From contig CAZIDP010000017.1 in NCBI GenBank assembly GCA_964537975.1, positions 10,971 through 74,970 of the forward strand: a stretch of 64,000 nucleotides of DNA. The letters are read 5' to 3'. The notes below the pieces were generated by a model. It made no database searches. It was given only the letters and a program-made list of their open reading frames with translations, and was not told the origin of the DNA. Every line of letters starts with the position of its first letter. The stretch's first letter is position 1. Below are positions 36,997 to 45,029 of this stretch, in pieces. The translations under genes were made by a program, and so were the position numbers. The DNA comes from SCBR16-9 sp964537975 (lineage in GTDB: Bacteria > Hydrogenedentota > Hydrogenedentia > Hydrogenedentales > SCBR16-9).

Positions 36997-38448
36997 ATGC
37001 CACAAACAGAAATTGAACTGCGCGCTTTGGCTGAATCGTATGGTCAGGAACATGTGTTCAGCTTTTGGGAACAACTTAATTCTGAAGGTAGAGCCAATCT
37101 CCTCGAAGCATTGGACGACATAGACTTCCCACTTATGCAGCGCTTAATTAATGACTGGGTATTGAATGAACCAGAAGCGGAGCACTTTGCTGAAATCAAA
37201 CCTGTGCCGGTGATATCCAAAGTTAATCCATACCGTCCGGATTGCATAGAAGCTTTGGAAGCAGGGGAAGCAGCTTTGCGGGCAGGTGAAGTCGGACTCT
37301 TTCTGGTCGCTGGCGGTCAAGGTACTCGCTTGGGATTTGATGGACCCAAAGGGGCTTATCCCGTCGGCCCGGTAAGCGGTAGAAGCCTGTTTGCATTCCA
37401 TGCAGAAAAAATTCATAACCTGCAAAATCGATACGATTGCACCTTGCCTTGGTACATCATGGTCAGTGAGACCAATGGACTGGAAACTGAAACGTTTTTC
37501 CAAGAGCACCACTATTTCGGGCTTGATCCGCATCAGGTTCAATTTCTCAAGCAGCGCATGGTTCCATGTGTTGATGAAGCAGGCAAGTTCATGCTGGAAT
37601 CACCTGACTGCTTGGCAAAAAATCCCAATGGTCATGGGGGTTGTATTCCTGCCATGGTGGAAAACGGTGTGATCAAAGATGCTTCAGAGCGTGGTGTGAA
37701 GTATTTATGTTATTTTCAGGTCGATAATTGGGCTGTGAAAGTTGCCGACCCCTATTTCCTCGGCTACCATGTTTTGGCCCAGGCACAAATGTCTTCAAAA
37801 AATCATCGTAAGCATGCACCTCGCGAGGCGGTTGGTGTGCATTGCCTGTGCGATGGTGAATACCGTGTAATAGAATACAGTGAACTGGATATATACCCCC
37901 AACTGCTGGATACCGATCCGGCAGGAAACGTCATTTATTATGCAGGAAATCCCGCGATTCACATCTTGTCAACAAAGTTTGTAGAAGATACTTTTAACCG
38001 ATTTGACCAATTCCCCTGGCACCGTGCCCACAAAAAGGTCCCTTTTATAAATTCCGAAGGCGAATTAATAGAACCGGCAACACCCAATGCCTATAAATTC
38101 GAAACCTTTGTGTTTGATGCTCTCCGTTTTATCGACCACAAACCTGTCGCGCTGGAAATCGAACCTCCGGGCGAATACACGCCTATCAAATCATTTACCG
38201 GCGAAAACAGTGTTGAAGGTGCCTGGGAAACCATGCGTGAATACTGGGCCACCTGGCTGGAAGCTGCTGGATACTCTGTACCGCGTGACATTGAAGGCAA
38301 GGTAGCTGTACGGATTGAGATTTCTCCCCAGTTTGCACTAGACCAAAAAGAATTTCTTGACAAGGCACATAATTTATCCTGGCCAATTTCAGGGGATATT
38401 GCTATTGACCAATATGGTAAATTTGTATTACCTGATGCACCTGTGTGA
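36997..38448 (+). CDS. Eukaryote-type UDPGP-family UDP-sugar pyrophosphorylase
   Basis: 483 residues. The family makes UDP-GlcNAc or UDP-glucose from UTP and a sugar-1-phosphate. The nucleotide loop LVAGGQGTRLGFDGPKGAYP is the eukaryotic UAP/UDPGP version. Other blocks are PWYIMVSETNGLETETFF, FLKQRMVPCVDEAGKFML, NPNGHGGCIPAMVENG, and YFQVDNWAVKVADPYFLGYH for sugar binding. UAP1-like features favour UDP-N-acetylglucosamine, consistent with a GlcNAc-kinase-like gene two genes upstream. It is separated from the DUF1573 gene by 51 bp and probably cotranscribed. Confidence 0.9.
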   Translation: MPQTEIELRALAESYGQEHVFSFWEQLNSEGRANLLEALDDIDFPLMQRLINDWVLNEPEAEHFAEIKPVPVISKVNPYRPDCIEALEAGEAALRAGEVGLFLVAGGQGTRLGFDGPKGAYPVGPVSGRSLFAFHAEKIHNLQNRYDCTLPWYIMVSETNGLETETFFQEHHYFGLDPHQVQFLKQRMVPCVDEAGKFMLESPDCLAKNPNGHGGCIPAMVENGVIKDASERGVKYLCYFQVDNWAVKVADPYFLGYHVLAQAQMSSKNHRKHAPREAVGVHCLCDGEYRVIEYSELDIYPQLLDTDPAGNVIYYAGNPAIHILSTKFVEDTFNRFDQFPWHRAHKKVPFINSEGELIEPATPNAYKFETFVFDALRFIDHKPVALEIEPPGEYTPIKSFTGENSVEGAWETMREYWATWLEAAGYSVPRDIEGKVAVRIEISPQFALDQKEFLDKAHNLSWPISGDIAIDQYGKFVLPDAPV

Positions 38449-38690
38449 TTCCTGGCTAAATACTTCTGCAAGCAACCAATGATTAATTCTGCAACACAAT
38501 ATAGTAGGTTATAGCAAACCAATGCGACAATCATCAGAATAGCTTCAGTAGCACGAAAAGAATTCTCGTTGAATCCATCAAAGCCCAGTCCTTCGTATTC
38601 CTCGAACAGCGCCACTGCATACCGAGCTTGCCAGGCATAAGAAGTGTTAAACGAAAAAACGAAATGCAGCCCTGACCTGAAGATTTGCCC
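38449..38690 (-). pseudogene. Possible transposase C-terminal remnant (IS1380-like)
   Basis: The minus strand from about 38690 toward the end of the UDPGP gene reads an open fragment containing YAWQARYAVALFEEYEGLGF then DGFNENSFRATEAILMIVAL and YNLLY. The pattern E-Y-x-x-x-x-F-D-G-F then F-x-A-T-E-A then Y-N-L resembles the C-terminus of IS1380/IS4-type DDE transposases. There is no catalytic region, no start and no terminal repeat, so if real it is a dead remnant. Confidence 0.3.
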
Positions 38691-39096
38691 CCGAGGTATC
38701 CAAAAAATGTCCTGCGTAAATCATAAAAAATAAATTGTGAATACCCTTTTTTCTGTGCTACTTTTTATAAGAATCGGTGTTATATCTATCAGGGACCCAA
38801 ACTGGCACATACATCTTGTTCTGTAGTAATTTCTCTGCTGTTTTTTTACATTATCTGGGATAAATTAATGAATTCATGCTTGGGCAAAACAGTTGAATTG
38901 CAACGAGGATTTGGTATATTGTAATAACAATGGGAAATAGGTATATTTTAATACGCTCGAGCCCCTTTATGATAACCTGTAAAGATTTTCGAATGTTTTT
39001 TAATTTATTATCATATCTGCACTTTTGATAAACATTGGGGTCATTTTCAGGTTTGACATGAGGTAGCCAACAAAAGCAACCCAGGAGGGTAGCGCA
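38691..39096. other. Intergenic stretch without recognisable gene
   Basis: About 400 bp of AT-rich sequence. No frame has coding character and no RNA fold was recognised. It ends at the ribosome binding site of the 59-codon gene. Confidence 0.4.
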
Positions 39097-39276
39097 GTGG
39101 CAGTTTTCGAGTATCGTGCCCAGTTAAACAAACAAAGGATGTCTGGAACTATCGTGGCAGAAGACCGTATTCGTGCCTTCGACAAATTGAAACGGCTTCG
39201 TTATGACAATATTCATCTAAGGCAAATTAAAGGTATAAGTGCTTTTATGCGACGATTTTCCGCTGACATAAAATAG
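39097..39276 (+). CDS. 59-residue stand-alone GspF/PilC N-terminal-like protein
   Basis: A GTG-started frame of 59 codons ending at TAG 39274-39276. AGGAGG (39083-39088) lies eight bases before the GTG, a perfect ribosome site. The product begins VAVFEYRAQLNKQRMSGTIV and continues AEDRIRAFDKLKRLRYDN. That is the opening of type II secretion GspF/type IV pilus PilC proteins (x-F-x-Y-x-A, G-x-x-x-G-T-I-x-A, A-x-x-x-L). It stops at SAFMRRFSADIK, where GspF normally continues into F-T-R-Q-L-A-x-L-L and the membrane domain. It is either a deliberate micro-protein or a truncated gene that kept its start signals. The convergent neighbour is comF. Confidence 0.65.
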   Translation: MAVFEYRAQLNKQRMSGTIVAEDRIRAFDKLKRLRYDNIHLRQIKGISAFMRRFSADIK

Positions 39277-39356
39277 CGCAGGTCGTATTGTCTGCCTCTG
39301 CACACGATCCTTGTTAAAACGGCATAATAGATTGCCTTTATGCTGCCGCTTAGGTG

Positions 39357-40133
39357 TCAAGTCCGATCCCATCGAGTTCTTTTCGTTGCAAGAGCAATAC
39401 TTAGCACATCAACCTCAATAGCGCCACCTCGAAGCAGTGCGGCGGCACATTCAGTGACTGTGCCGGAAGAGGTCACTACGTCATCGATTAGCAATATGTG
39501 TTTCTCGATGCATGTATCACCAATGACTGCGAAAGCACCACGCACATTGTCCCGTCGCTTGCGGCCTTTTAATGAACTCTGGGTGCGGGTAGGCCGGATG
39601 CGAGAGAGGGATTCGTCGAGCCGGGCATTAGTAAACAGGGGCAAAATACCTTCTGCCAGCAATCGTGATTGATTAAAACCCCGCATGCGTTCACGTACAG
39701 GATACAATGGTACGGGAACCAGCAAGTCGTATCGTTCTGGTTCCATTTCGCGTTGCGCCCAGTCCAATACTTCTTCAACCAAAGGAGCGGCAAGGCGTAG
39801 CTTGCCATTAAATTTCATCAATCTGATTGCACGACCAATAGCACCATCGTACAGGGCAGTACCGTATATTCTATGAATTTTCTTGTTAGGTTTATCACGA
39901 CAGGTATTGCATGGAAAGTTATTCTGCGTGCCCAGCCCCACCATGGCCTCGTGCGGTTTGCCGCATCCGGTACAATAGGGCCGGGTAATACGCGGGCTTT
40001 GCTCCCAACATGTGGGGCAAAAATAGCCATTGTCCTCTGTCAACAACCGTTCACCACATTCCTGGCAATAAATCGGAAAAAACAGGTTTTTGAACGCCAA
40101 AAGCCAATCTGTACGTAATGATTCGATGCTCAA
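39357..40133 (-). CDS. comF: ComF-family double zinc ribbon phosphoribosyltransferase-like protein
   Basis: 258 residues. The N-terminus has a double zinc ribbon: CQECGERL, CPTCWE, CTGCGKPH and CNTC. The phosphoribosyltransferase-like domain has YDLLVPVPLYPVRERMRGFN with the QS following, RPTRTQSSLKGRKRRDNVRGAF, and the PRPP loop ILLIDDVVTSSGT. ComF proteins act in DNA uptake in naturally competent bacteria and interact with helicases. No other competence gene is adjacent, although pilin-related genes occur elsewhere in the window. Confidence 0.92.
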   Translation of the reverse strand: MSIESLRTDWLLAFKNLFFPIYCQECGERLLTEDNGYFCPTCWEQSPRITRPYCTGCGKPHEAMVGLGTQNNFPCNTCRDKPNKKIHRIYGTALYDGAIGRAIRLMKFNGKLRLAAPLVEEVLDWAQREMEPERYDLLVPVPLYPVRERMRGFNQSRLLAEGILPLFTNARLDESLSRIRPTRTQSSLKGRKRRDNVRGAFAVIGDTCIEKHILLIDDVVTSSGTVTECAAALLRGGAIEVDVLSIALATKRTRWDRT

Positions 40134-40217
40134 ACTAATATCCAGTATTTATGGGCAACACTAAAAAATCAGAACCAACTTTCCGGCATCTCCTGGTGAT
40201 CAATCCGATCTGATTCA

Positions 40218-41324
40218 CTAATCAGATTGAACAGACAGAATATCAGCAACTTCCGGCAATATAGGAAAATCATCGCCCCACAACATTGAACTGACGTGCC
40301 CATCCATGTATAGGGCATCATAGCGGCGTGGAAATCTTCGATTATCCGGTTGCTGCAAGGTCTCAAACATCACCACAATATTGCTCATGACGTTACTTGA
40401 GGCACCTGGGTTGTTGATGTCAGTGATATAAAATCTTTCCACACCCTCACGCAGCCGTGGGATGAACACATCGTTCTGCCGAAAATCACTGTCCAGGTCC
40501 TGCAAGGCAGATTCATCCAACTGAGCATCTGAATCCCTGATGTCTACCTGGCTCATACGGAACCGTTCTTCTGCCAAAAGGGCCAATTGTTCCGGGTTGT
40601 TCGTGTGCCATCCGGTGTAGGTATAGCTTTTGGCGAAGATGCGTGCACCTGCTTCCCAGTCACGTGGTTCTTGAGTTAGTGCAGCTTCCAATTCTTTAAC
40701 CAAAGTCGGGGCATCGGTTCGCTTTGGATTGACCATCAGTGACACATCGTTGACATAATACGGATACAGCACCTGTAAATCAGGTGCCCACACGCCATCA
40801 TACGGTGCCACAGGCGGAAACTTACCCCGGTTTTCTCCGCTGTACAATTTCATGATGAGTCCCCACTGCTTCAGGTGGTTGTGCGTACTACCACGTGAAA
40901 ACAAGCTTGACTCCATGGAAATAATCGGTTGCCAGGCCATCCATCCGGGATAGCGTTCCTGAAGTACCAGACCGATAACAATACTGCCTGAAACCAGCAG
41001 GAGAAGACATGCGGTTGCGAGCATGGGCCACCAGCGCCAGAACGATAGTCGATTTACATTATCTGCTTTGTCAATACGTGCTTGATTATGAAGCTGGCAT
41101 TCGGTTGCAACACGTTCCATAGTACGTTCAACCAGCATTTCAGGCAAAACAATCTCTGGCAAACTATCCAGTAAAGATATAAGATTTTTCTCCTGTTCCA
41201 AGGCATCACGGCACTGTGCGCAGGTATCCAGATGCGAGGCCACAAGCTGAAATCGTTTATCTGGCAACGTTTTCAATACATATCCGCGCAGATAAGAAGT
41301 ATATTTTTTGCAACTATCATTCAT
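40218..41324 (-). CDS. Anti-sigma factor with zinc-finger domain fused to a pseudopilin-type extracytoplasmic domain
   Basis: 368 residues. Residues ~1-60 are a ZAS/zf-HC2 anti-sigma domain (ASHLDTCAQCRDAL, an H-x3-C-x2-C site). One membrane helix follows near 105-128 (MLATACLLLLVSGSIVIGLV). The periplasmic part starts NHLKQWGLIMKLYSGENRG and ends with REGVERFYITDINNPGASS and YDALYMDGHV. These blocks match the pseudopilin at 1049 (CANNLKQWGL, REGIERFVITDINNPGA, NVLYMDGHV). The gene starts two bases after the ECF sigma gene stop, so the pair is coupled. It should hold the sigma factor at the membrane until the outer domain senses a signal; the ligand is unknown. Confidence 0.88.
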   Translation of the reverse strand: MNDSCKKYTSYLRGYVLKTLPDKRFQLVASHLDTCAQCRDALEQEKNLISLLDSLPEIVLPEMLVERTMERVATECQLHNQARIDKADNVNRLSFWRWWPMLATACLLLLVSGSIVIGLVLQERYPGWMAWQPIISMESSLFSRGSTHNHLKQWGLIMKLYSGENRGKFPPVAPYDGVWAPDLQVLYPYYVNDVSLMVNPKRTDAPTLVKELEAALTQEPRDWEAGARIFAKSYTYTGWHTNNPEQLALLAEERFRMSQVDIRDSDAQLDESALQDLDSDFRQNDVFIPRLREGVERFYITDINNPGASSNVMSNIVVMFETLQQPDNRRFPRRYDALYMDGHVSSMLWGDDFPILPEVADILSVQSD

Positions 41325-41326
41325 AA

Positions 41327-41947
41327 TTATGATTTTGTACTCTTTTCCATCCGAGTCAACAAAAAATTTACCGCGTTGTGCATACGAGATTTTACAGTAC
41401 CTTCCGGTATATGTAACGTGAGGGCGATATCCCGATAACTCATGTCATGATACCGTGCCATCAGAAAAACAGCGCGCTGTTTCTCAGGCAAATCCATCAA
41501 TGCCTGTTCCAGTTGTGCTGCAGTTTCATGCGCGATGGCCAGCTCCGCTGGAGATGGTGTATTTGCTTCGACCCGTTCCAAGGAGTCTGCTTGTTCATCA
41601 TTTATACCAGACATCCAGGAAACTTCTTGGGGACGACGATTGCGCTTGCGAAAATGATCCCGGCACCGGTTGGTGGCGATTCCATACAACCAGGGACGAA
41701 ATGGCATATCCGACCGATATTGTTTCAAGTTCTTGTATACTTGAATAAACGTTTCCTGAAACAAGTCTTCCGCGTCCGCACGATTGGAAACCATCCGGCA
41801 GATATAACCAAACAATGATCCTTTGTATCGTTGCATCAGTTCACCAAAAGCGTTCATGTCATTCGCAACAGCCCTTTGCGCCAATGTTTCATCGGCACAT
41901 GATTCATACTGACGATTACATGCTTTATACGCTCCGGAAGCGTCCAA
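41327..41947 (-). CDS. ECF-family RNA polymerase sigma factor
   Basis: 206 residues, with region 2 in FGELMQRYKGSLFGYICRMV and ADAEDLFQETFIQVYKNLKQ, and region 4 in LEQALMDLPEKQRAVFLMAR and YRDIALTLHIPEGTVKSRMH. The start is TTG 41947, with AAAGGAA about a dozen bases upstream; no ATG lies early enough to keep region 2.1. It is the RpoE/SigW type controlled by the anti-sigma factor encoded two bases downstream. The regulon is unknown, and no clear copy of an autoregulated ECF promoter could be assigned in the 320-bp upstream gap. Confidence 0.93.
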   Translation of the reverse strand: MDASGAYKACNRQYESCADETLAQRAVANDMNAFGELMQRYKGSLFGYICRMVSNRADAEDLFQETFIQVYKNLKQYRSDMPFRPWLYGIATNRCRDHFRKRNRRPQEVSWMSGINDEQADSLERVEANTPSPAELAIAHETAAQLEQALMDLPEKQRAVFLMARYHDMSYRDIALTLHIPEGTVKSRMHNAVNFLLTRMEKSTKS

Positions 41948-42273
41948 GGTTCAAAATATTCCTTTACCGTTGCTTTGTATACAATACCCCAAAGCTCAAG
42001 ATTTCTCCCCACAAAGAGATGGTAATGTCAAGCCTGCTGGTAACGCAAATTGTTATTGGCTTCTGGTTGCTGAATAAAATACCCACTCAAGATAGCGATA
42101 AGACAAAAAATTCTCCCCTTGACAGACATCAGGAGTGAACTTTTTATATAATGAATTACATATCTGAAGATTGAAATAGGCAAGTTGCTTTTACGTCCTA
42201 TCCTCTATATACTAAATACATCATTGTGATATTAAACAAGTAATGTATATTATATTAATTGAAAGGTTGAAAC
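41948..42273. other. Intergenic region with candidate promoter for the HEPN pair
   Basis: TTGACA (42119-42124) and TTTATA (42143-42148), 18 bp apart, are a plausible promoter reading toward the HEPN gene, giving a leader of about 120 nt. The remaining part should hold the sigma gene promoter on the other strand. No gene is seen. Confidence 0.35.
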
Positions 42274-42696
42274 TTGAAAGAGCTTCATGCAGACGAATTA
42301 AAAGAAATTGCAGAAGCACGTAAAACAGAATCACTGCTGCTTTTTGACAATCATCTTTACAACGGATCATATTATTTGGGTGGATATTCGGCAGAATGTG
42401 CAATAAAAGTATTAATTGCTCTCAAAATGAAGGAATTCATATTTCCGGATAAAAACTTTGCTAATGCAGTCTGGACACATGATTTAAAGAAATTAATCGA
42501 CAAGAGCGCTATTAGTAAAATTTTTAATAATAAAGTAGAAAACGATCCCGAATTTTCAGCAAACTGGTCTAAGGTAAATCAATGGAATGAATCCAGTAGA
42601 TATGAACAAATACCGGTAGAGAAAGCAAATGATCTTATAAACGCTTTGTATGACGTTAACAAAGGAATTTACACATGGCTTCGCAACAATTGGTAG
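42274..42696 (+). CDS. HEPN-domain protein
   Basis: 140 residues from TTG 42274, with AAAGG seven bases upstream. The helical HEPN core is seen in LYNGSYYLGGYSAECAIKVL, a match to the Y-x-x-A-G-Y-A-x-E-x-A-L-K signature, followed by AVWTHDLKKLID. A canonical R-x4-6-H RNase motif is not obvious, so nuclease activity is uncertain. HEPN proteins are often RNA-cleaving toxins or partners of nucleotidyltransferases. The downstream gene overlaps it by 22 bases, a typical two-gene module layout, and no minimal nucleotidyltransferase is present. Confidence 0.8.
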   Translation: MKELHADELKEIAEARKTESLLLFDNHLYNGSYYLGGYSAECAIKVLIALKMKEFIFPDKNFANAVWTHDLKKLIDKSAISKIFNNKVENDPEFSANWSKVNQWNESSRYEQIPVEKANDLINALYDVNKGIYTWLRNNW

Positions 42697-43343
42697 CAGA
42701 ACGGCAAGAGTTCGGAAAGCAAATCCTCGAACAATTAGACGATCAAGATTTCGATGTCTTATCTGCAATGTGGGTGTATAGCGAGGATTTTGAGGACTGG
42801 ATGCTGATTCTAGCCACACAATCTGCCGCAATTAACGGCACCAAGCATACTTTTATTGAGATGCTGAAAAATCTCCGATCAGATGATCTACGTAAAAAAA
42901 TACAAACACAACACTATCGGTTTGCCATATATGATCCATGTGACACTTTATTTACAGTACTTATTCAGATGTTTGGACCTATTGGAAAAAAAGATGAAAT
43001 TGGAGGAGTTTTCTCAAGCGGAAATATATTTAATGGTATGTTGCTCCCAACTGCATACATTTATAGGTTAATGGAGCCAGATCGTGACTTGATTGTAAAA
43101 GCTTTACTAGAAAAAATGGAAAACACAAAAGACCAATACGACAAGTTAAATGCCGTCGATGCGCTACTGGATCAATCAGTTTGGGAACAGCATAGAGATA
43201 ATTTGGAGAAAGCTGGTAAATTATTTAATTATGCAGAGCAGATAGTTCAAAAAGAAGGAATTGCATACCCGGCTCTTTCACGCAAGCTGGATAATTACCG
43301 CAAATCATTGGAACAGGCAACCAGCAAGCGCAACGCGAGTTAA
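42675..43343 (+). CDS. Uncharacterised partner of the HEPN protein
   Basis: 222 residues, starting inside the HEPN gene (22-base overlap) with AAAGGAA upstream of the ATG. I do not recognise a named family. The N-terminal half has FDVLSAMWVYSEDFEDWMLI then LATQSAAINGTKHTFIEML, an alpha/beta pattern seen in proteins encoded next to HEPN genes. The C-terminal ~70 residues are predicted helical (DQYDKLNAVDALLDQSVWEQ). The tight overlap suggests a toxin-antitoxin or conflict pair, with this as the neutralising or effector partner. That role is inference. Confidence 0.6.
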   Translation: MASQQLVAERQEFGKQILEQLDDQDFDVLSAMWVYSEDFEDWMLILATQSAAINGTKHTFIEMLKNLRSDDLRKKIQTQHYRFAIYDPCDTLFTVLIQMFGPIGKKDEIGGVFSSGNIFNGMLLPTAYIYRLMEPDRDLIVKALLEKMENTKDQYDKLNAVDALLDQSVWEQHRDNLEKAGKLFNYAEQIVQKEGIAYPALSRKLDNYRKSLEQATSKRNAS

Positions 43344-43363
43344 GAATTGATATACTAAAAATT

Positions 43364-44146
43364 ATGGCCATAGAAATTATAAAAGAACCGAAGGTTTCCA
43401 GGGAGTCGGCAGCGGGTAATACACACAACAAGGTGTATGCCTTGCTGAAGAACTCCACGAAATCCGGCAAGGTACTAGATATTCCCTGCGGCTCCGGCGC
43501 GTTTTTAAGACGCCTGCTGGATGGCGGCTACGCGACGTATGGTGCAGATCTGGTGCAGCATGAAGCCCTCCCGGATGCCGCTGAATTCATGTCGGCAGAC
43601 ATGAACAGGACATTGCCTTATGAAGATGCCACATTTGATGTAGTCGTTTCCATCGAAGGAATAGAGCACATCAAGCGCCCTTTTGATTTTATTTCAGAGT
43701 GTAATCGTATTTTGAAGCCGAACGGTATGCTGATTTTGACCACACCCAACATTTCTTCCTTGCGATCCCGGTGGCGCTGGTTCCTGACCGGTTTTCATAA
43801 CAAAGGCAAGTTGCCATTGGACGATAACGATCCACAGCCCCGGCACCATATCAATTTATTGTCATTCCCGCAACTTCGCTACATGTTGCATACCTCTGGA
43901 TTTCAAATTACGGCCATACACAGCAACCGAATCAAACTTGCCTCGTTACTCTATTTACCGTGTTGGCCGGTTAGCCGCCTGATCACTTCGCTGGTATGCA
44001 AAAAGGGAGCAAAGAACGGGACACAAGACACTCTCTTCCGCCACATCACACGGCAACTCTACTCCTTTGATGTTGCATTTGGGGAAAGCCTGATTCTTGT
44101 CGCACATAACACAAGACAGCAGAGTGTACCACCTGTGTCAGACTGA
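43364..44146 (+). CDS. Class I SAM-dependent methyltransferase
   Basis: 260 residues. Motif I is GKVLDIPCGSGAFLRRLLDG, motif II YGADLVQHEALP, and post-motif FDVVVSIEGIEHIKRPFDFI. KPNGMLILTTPNISSLRSRW is the typical Methyltransf_11 or glycan-linked form. The C-terminal 60 residues contain a hydrophobic patch (LASLLYLPCWPVSRLITSLV) that may associate with membrane. It starts 20 bp after the HEPN partner gene in the same direction and may be read through from it; its composition is less AT-rich than the HEPN pair. Confidence 0.87.
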   Translation: MAIEIIKEPKVSRESAAGNTHNKVYALLKNSTKSGKVLDIPCGSGAFLRRLLDGGYATYGADLVQHEALPDAAEFMSADMNRTLPYEDATFDVVVSIEGIEHIKRPFDFISECNRILKPNGMLILTTPNISSLRSRWRWFLTGFHNKGKLPLDDNDPQPRHHINLLSFPQLRYMLHTSGFQITAIHSNRIKLASLLYLPCWPVSRLITSLVCKKGAKNGTQDTLFRHITRQLYSFDVAFGESLILVAHNTRQQSVPPVSD

Positions 44147-44156
44147 TAGAATCAGA

Positions 44157-44999
44157 TCAATTGCTGTTATTCAAATGCGCATGAAAAAACGCGGACAGCA
44201 CGGTAGCATACTTTTCGGGTTGTTCAAAATGTATGTTGTGACTACAGTCTTGTAATATTTCAAGTGCGGCCTGAGGCATTTGGTTTGCCATTTTTTCTCC
44301 CAGGAGACAGAACTTGTGGTCTTCCGCACCTGCCAGCAGCAAGGCAGGTACATGTACTTCAGCGAGTGTTTCCCAAATACTGGGCTGGGCACCTGTACCC
44401 ATGTCGATTAATGAGACCGCAAGGCCCTTGGGGTTGTTTTTCAACCGTCGAGTAACCAATGTTTTTAACAGTTCCGGGTGCTGTTGCAAGGTGCAAAAAA
44501 TCTGTTGGTTATACCAGTTATTCAAAAAGGCATGAAAGGATTCGCCATCGTTCTCCAACTGTAGTAAATCTCGTGCCAATAATGCGTCATGTTTGCTGCG
44601 ATGTATGCGTTCTTCTTGCGTTTGTAGTCCGGGCGAAGCCGATTCCAATACCAGGCATTGAAAGCGTTCTGGATACTTAGTTGCAAGGTAAAGTGCCAGA
44701 CGCCCCCCCATCGAGTAGCCTGACAATGCGCACGCATGAACATTAAGGTTGTCCAGATCTTCCAGTAACAACGTAGCAGTTTTTTCCATAGCACAGGTGG
44801 CACCATCCAGCATTGCGGTCTGGCCATGTCCTGGTAAATCAGGGCAATAACACCTGCAGGGAGGTTGCAACAGCGATGCGACATGCTCCCAGTCTGCCCC
44901 CGATCCCAAAAAACCATGCAACATCAACAACAACGGCGCATCTGTCGTATCAGCACCAAATTCGTGCCAGTAAAAGTTCAACCTCACATCCTTCTTCAC
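44157..44999 (-). CDS. MenH-like alpha/beta hydrolase
   Basis: 280 residues from GTG 44999. The alpha/beta hydrolase fold shows LLMLHGFLGSGADWEHVASL for the oxyanion hole, CPDLPGHGQT, the nucleophile elbow ALSGYSMGGRLALYLA, RFQCLVLESASPGLQ, and the late Asp and His in LLAGAEDHKF and DCSHNIHFEQPEKY. The LESASPGL block is characteristic of MenH (2-succinyl-6-hydroxy-cyclohexadiene-carboxylate synthase of menaquinone synthesis). No other men gene is in the window, so the exact reaction is not certain. Confidence 0.75.
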   Translation of the reverse strand: MKKDVRLNFYWHEFGADTTDAPLLLMLHGFLGSGADWEHVASLLQPPCRCYCPDLPGHGQTAMLDGATCAMEKTATLLLEDLDNLNVHACALSGYSMGGRLALYLATKYPERFQCLVLESASPGLQTQEERIHRSKHDALLARDLLQLENDGESFHAFLNNWYNQQIFCTLQQHPELLKTLVTRRLKNNPKGLAVSLIDMGTGAQPSIWETLAEVHVPALLLAGAEDHKFCLLGEKMANQMPQAALEILQDCSHNIHFEQPEKYATVLSAFFHAHLNNSN

Positions 45000-45029
45000 T
45001 TGTATACATCAAAAATAATGCGTCAAAAT

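Noticed and set aside
40208..40227. ATCTGATT/AATCAGAT hairpin at the end of the anti-sigma gene
   Set aside because: It spans the stop codon and no T-run follows, so a terminator call is not supported.
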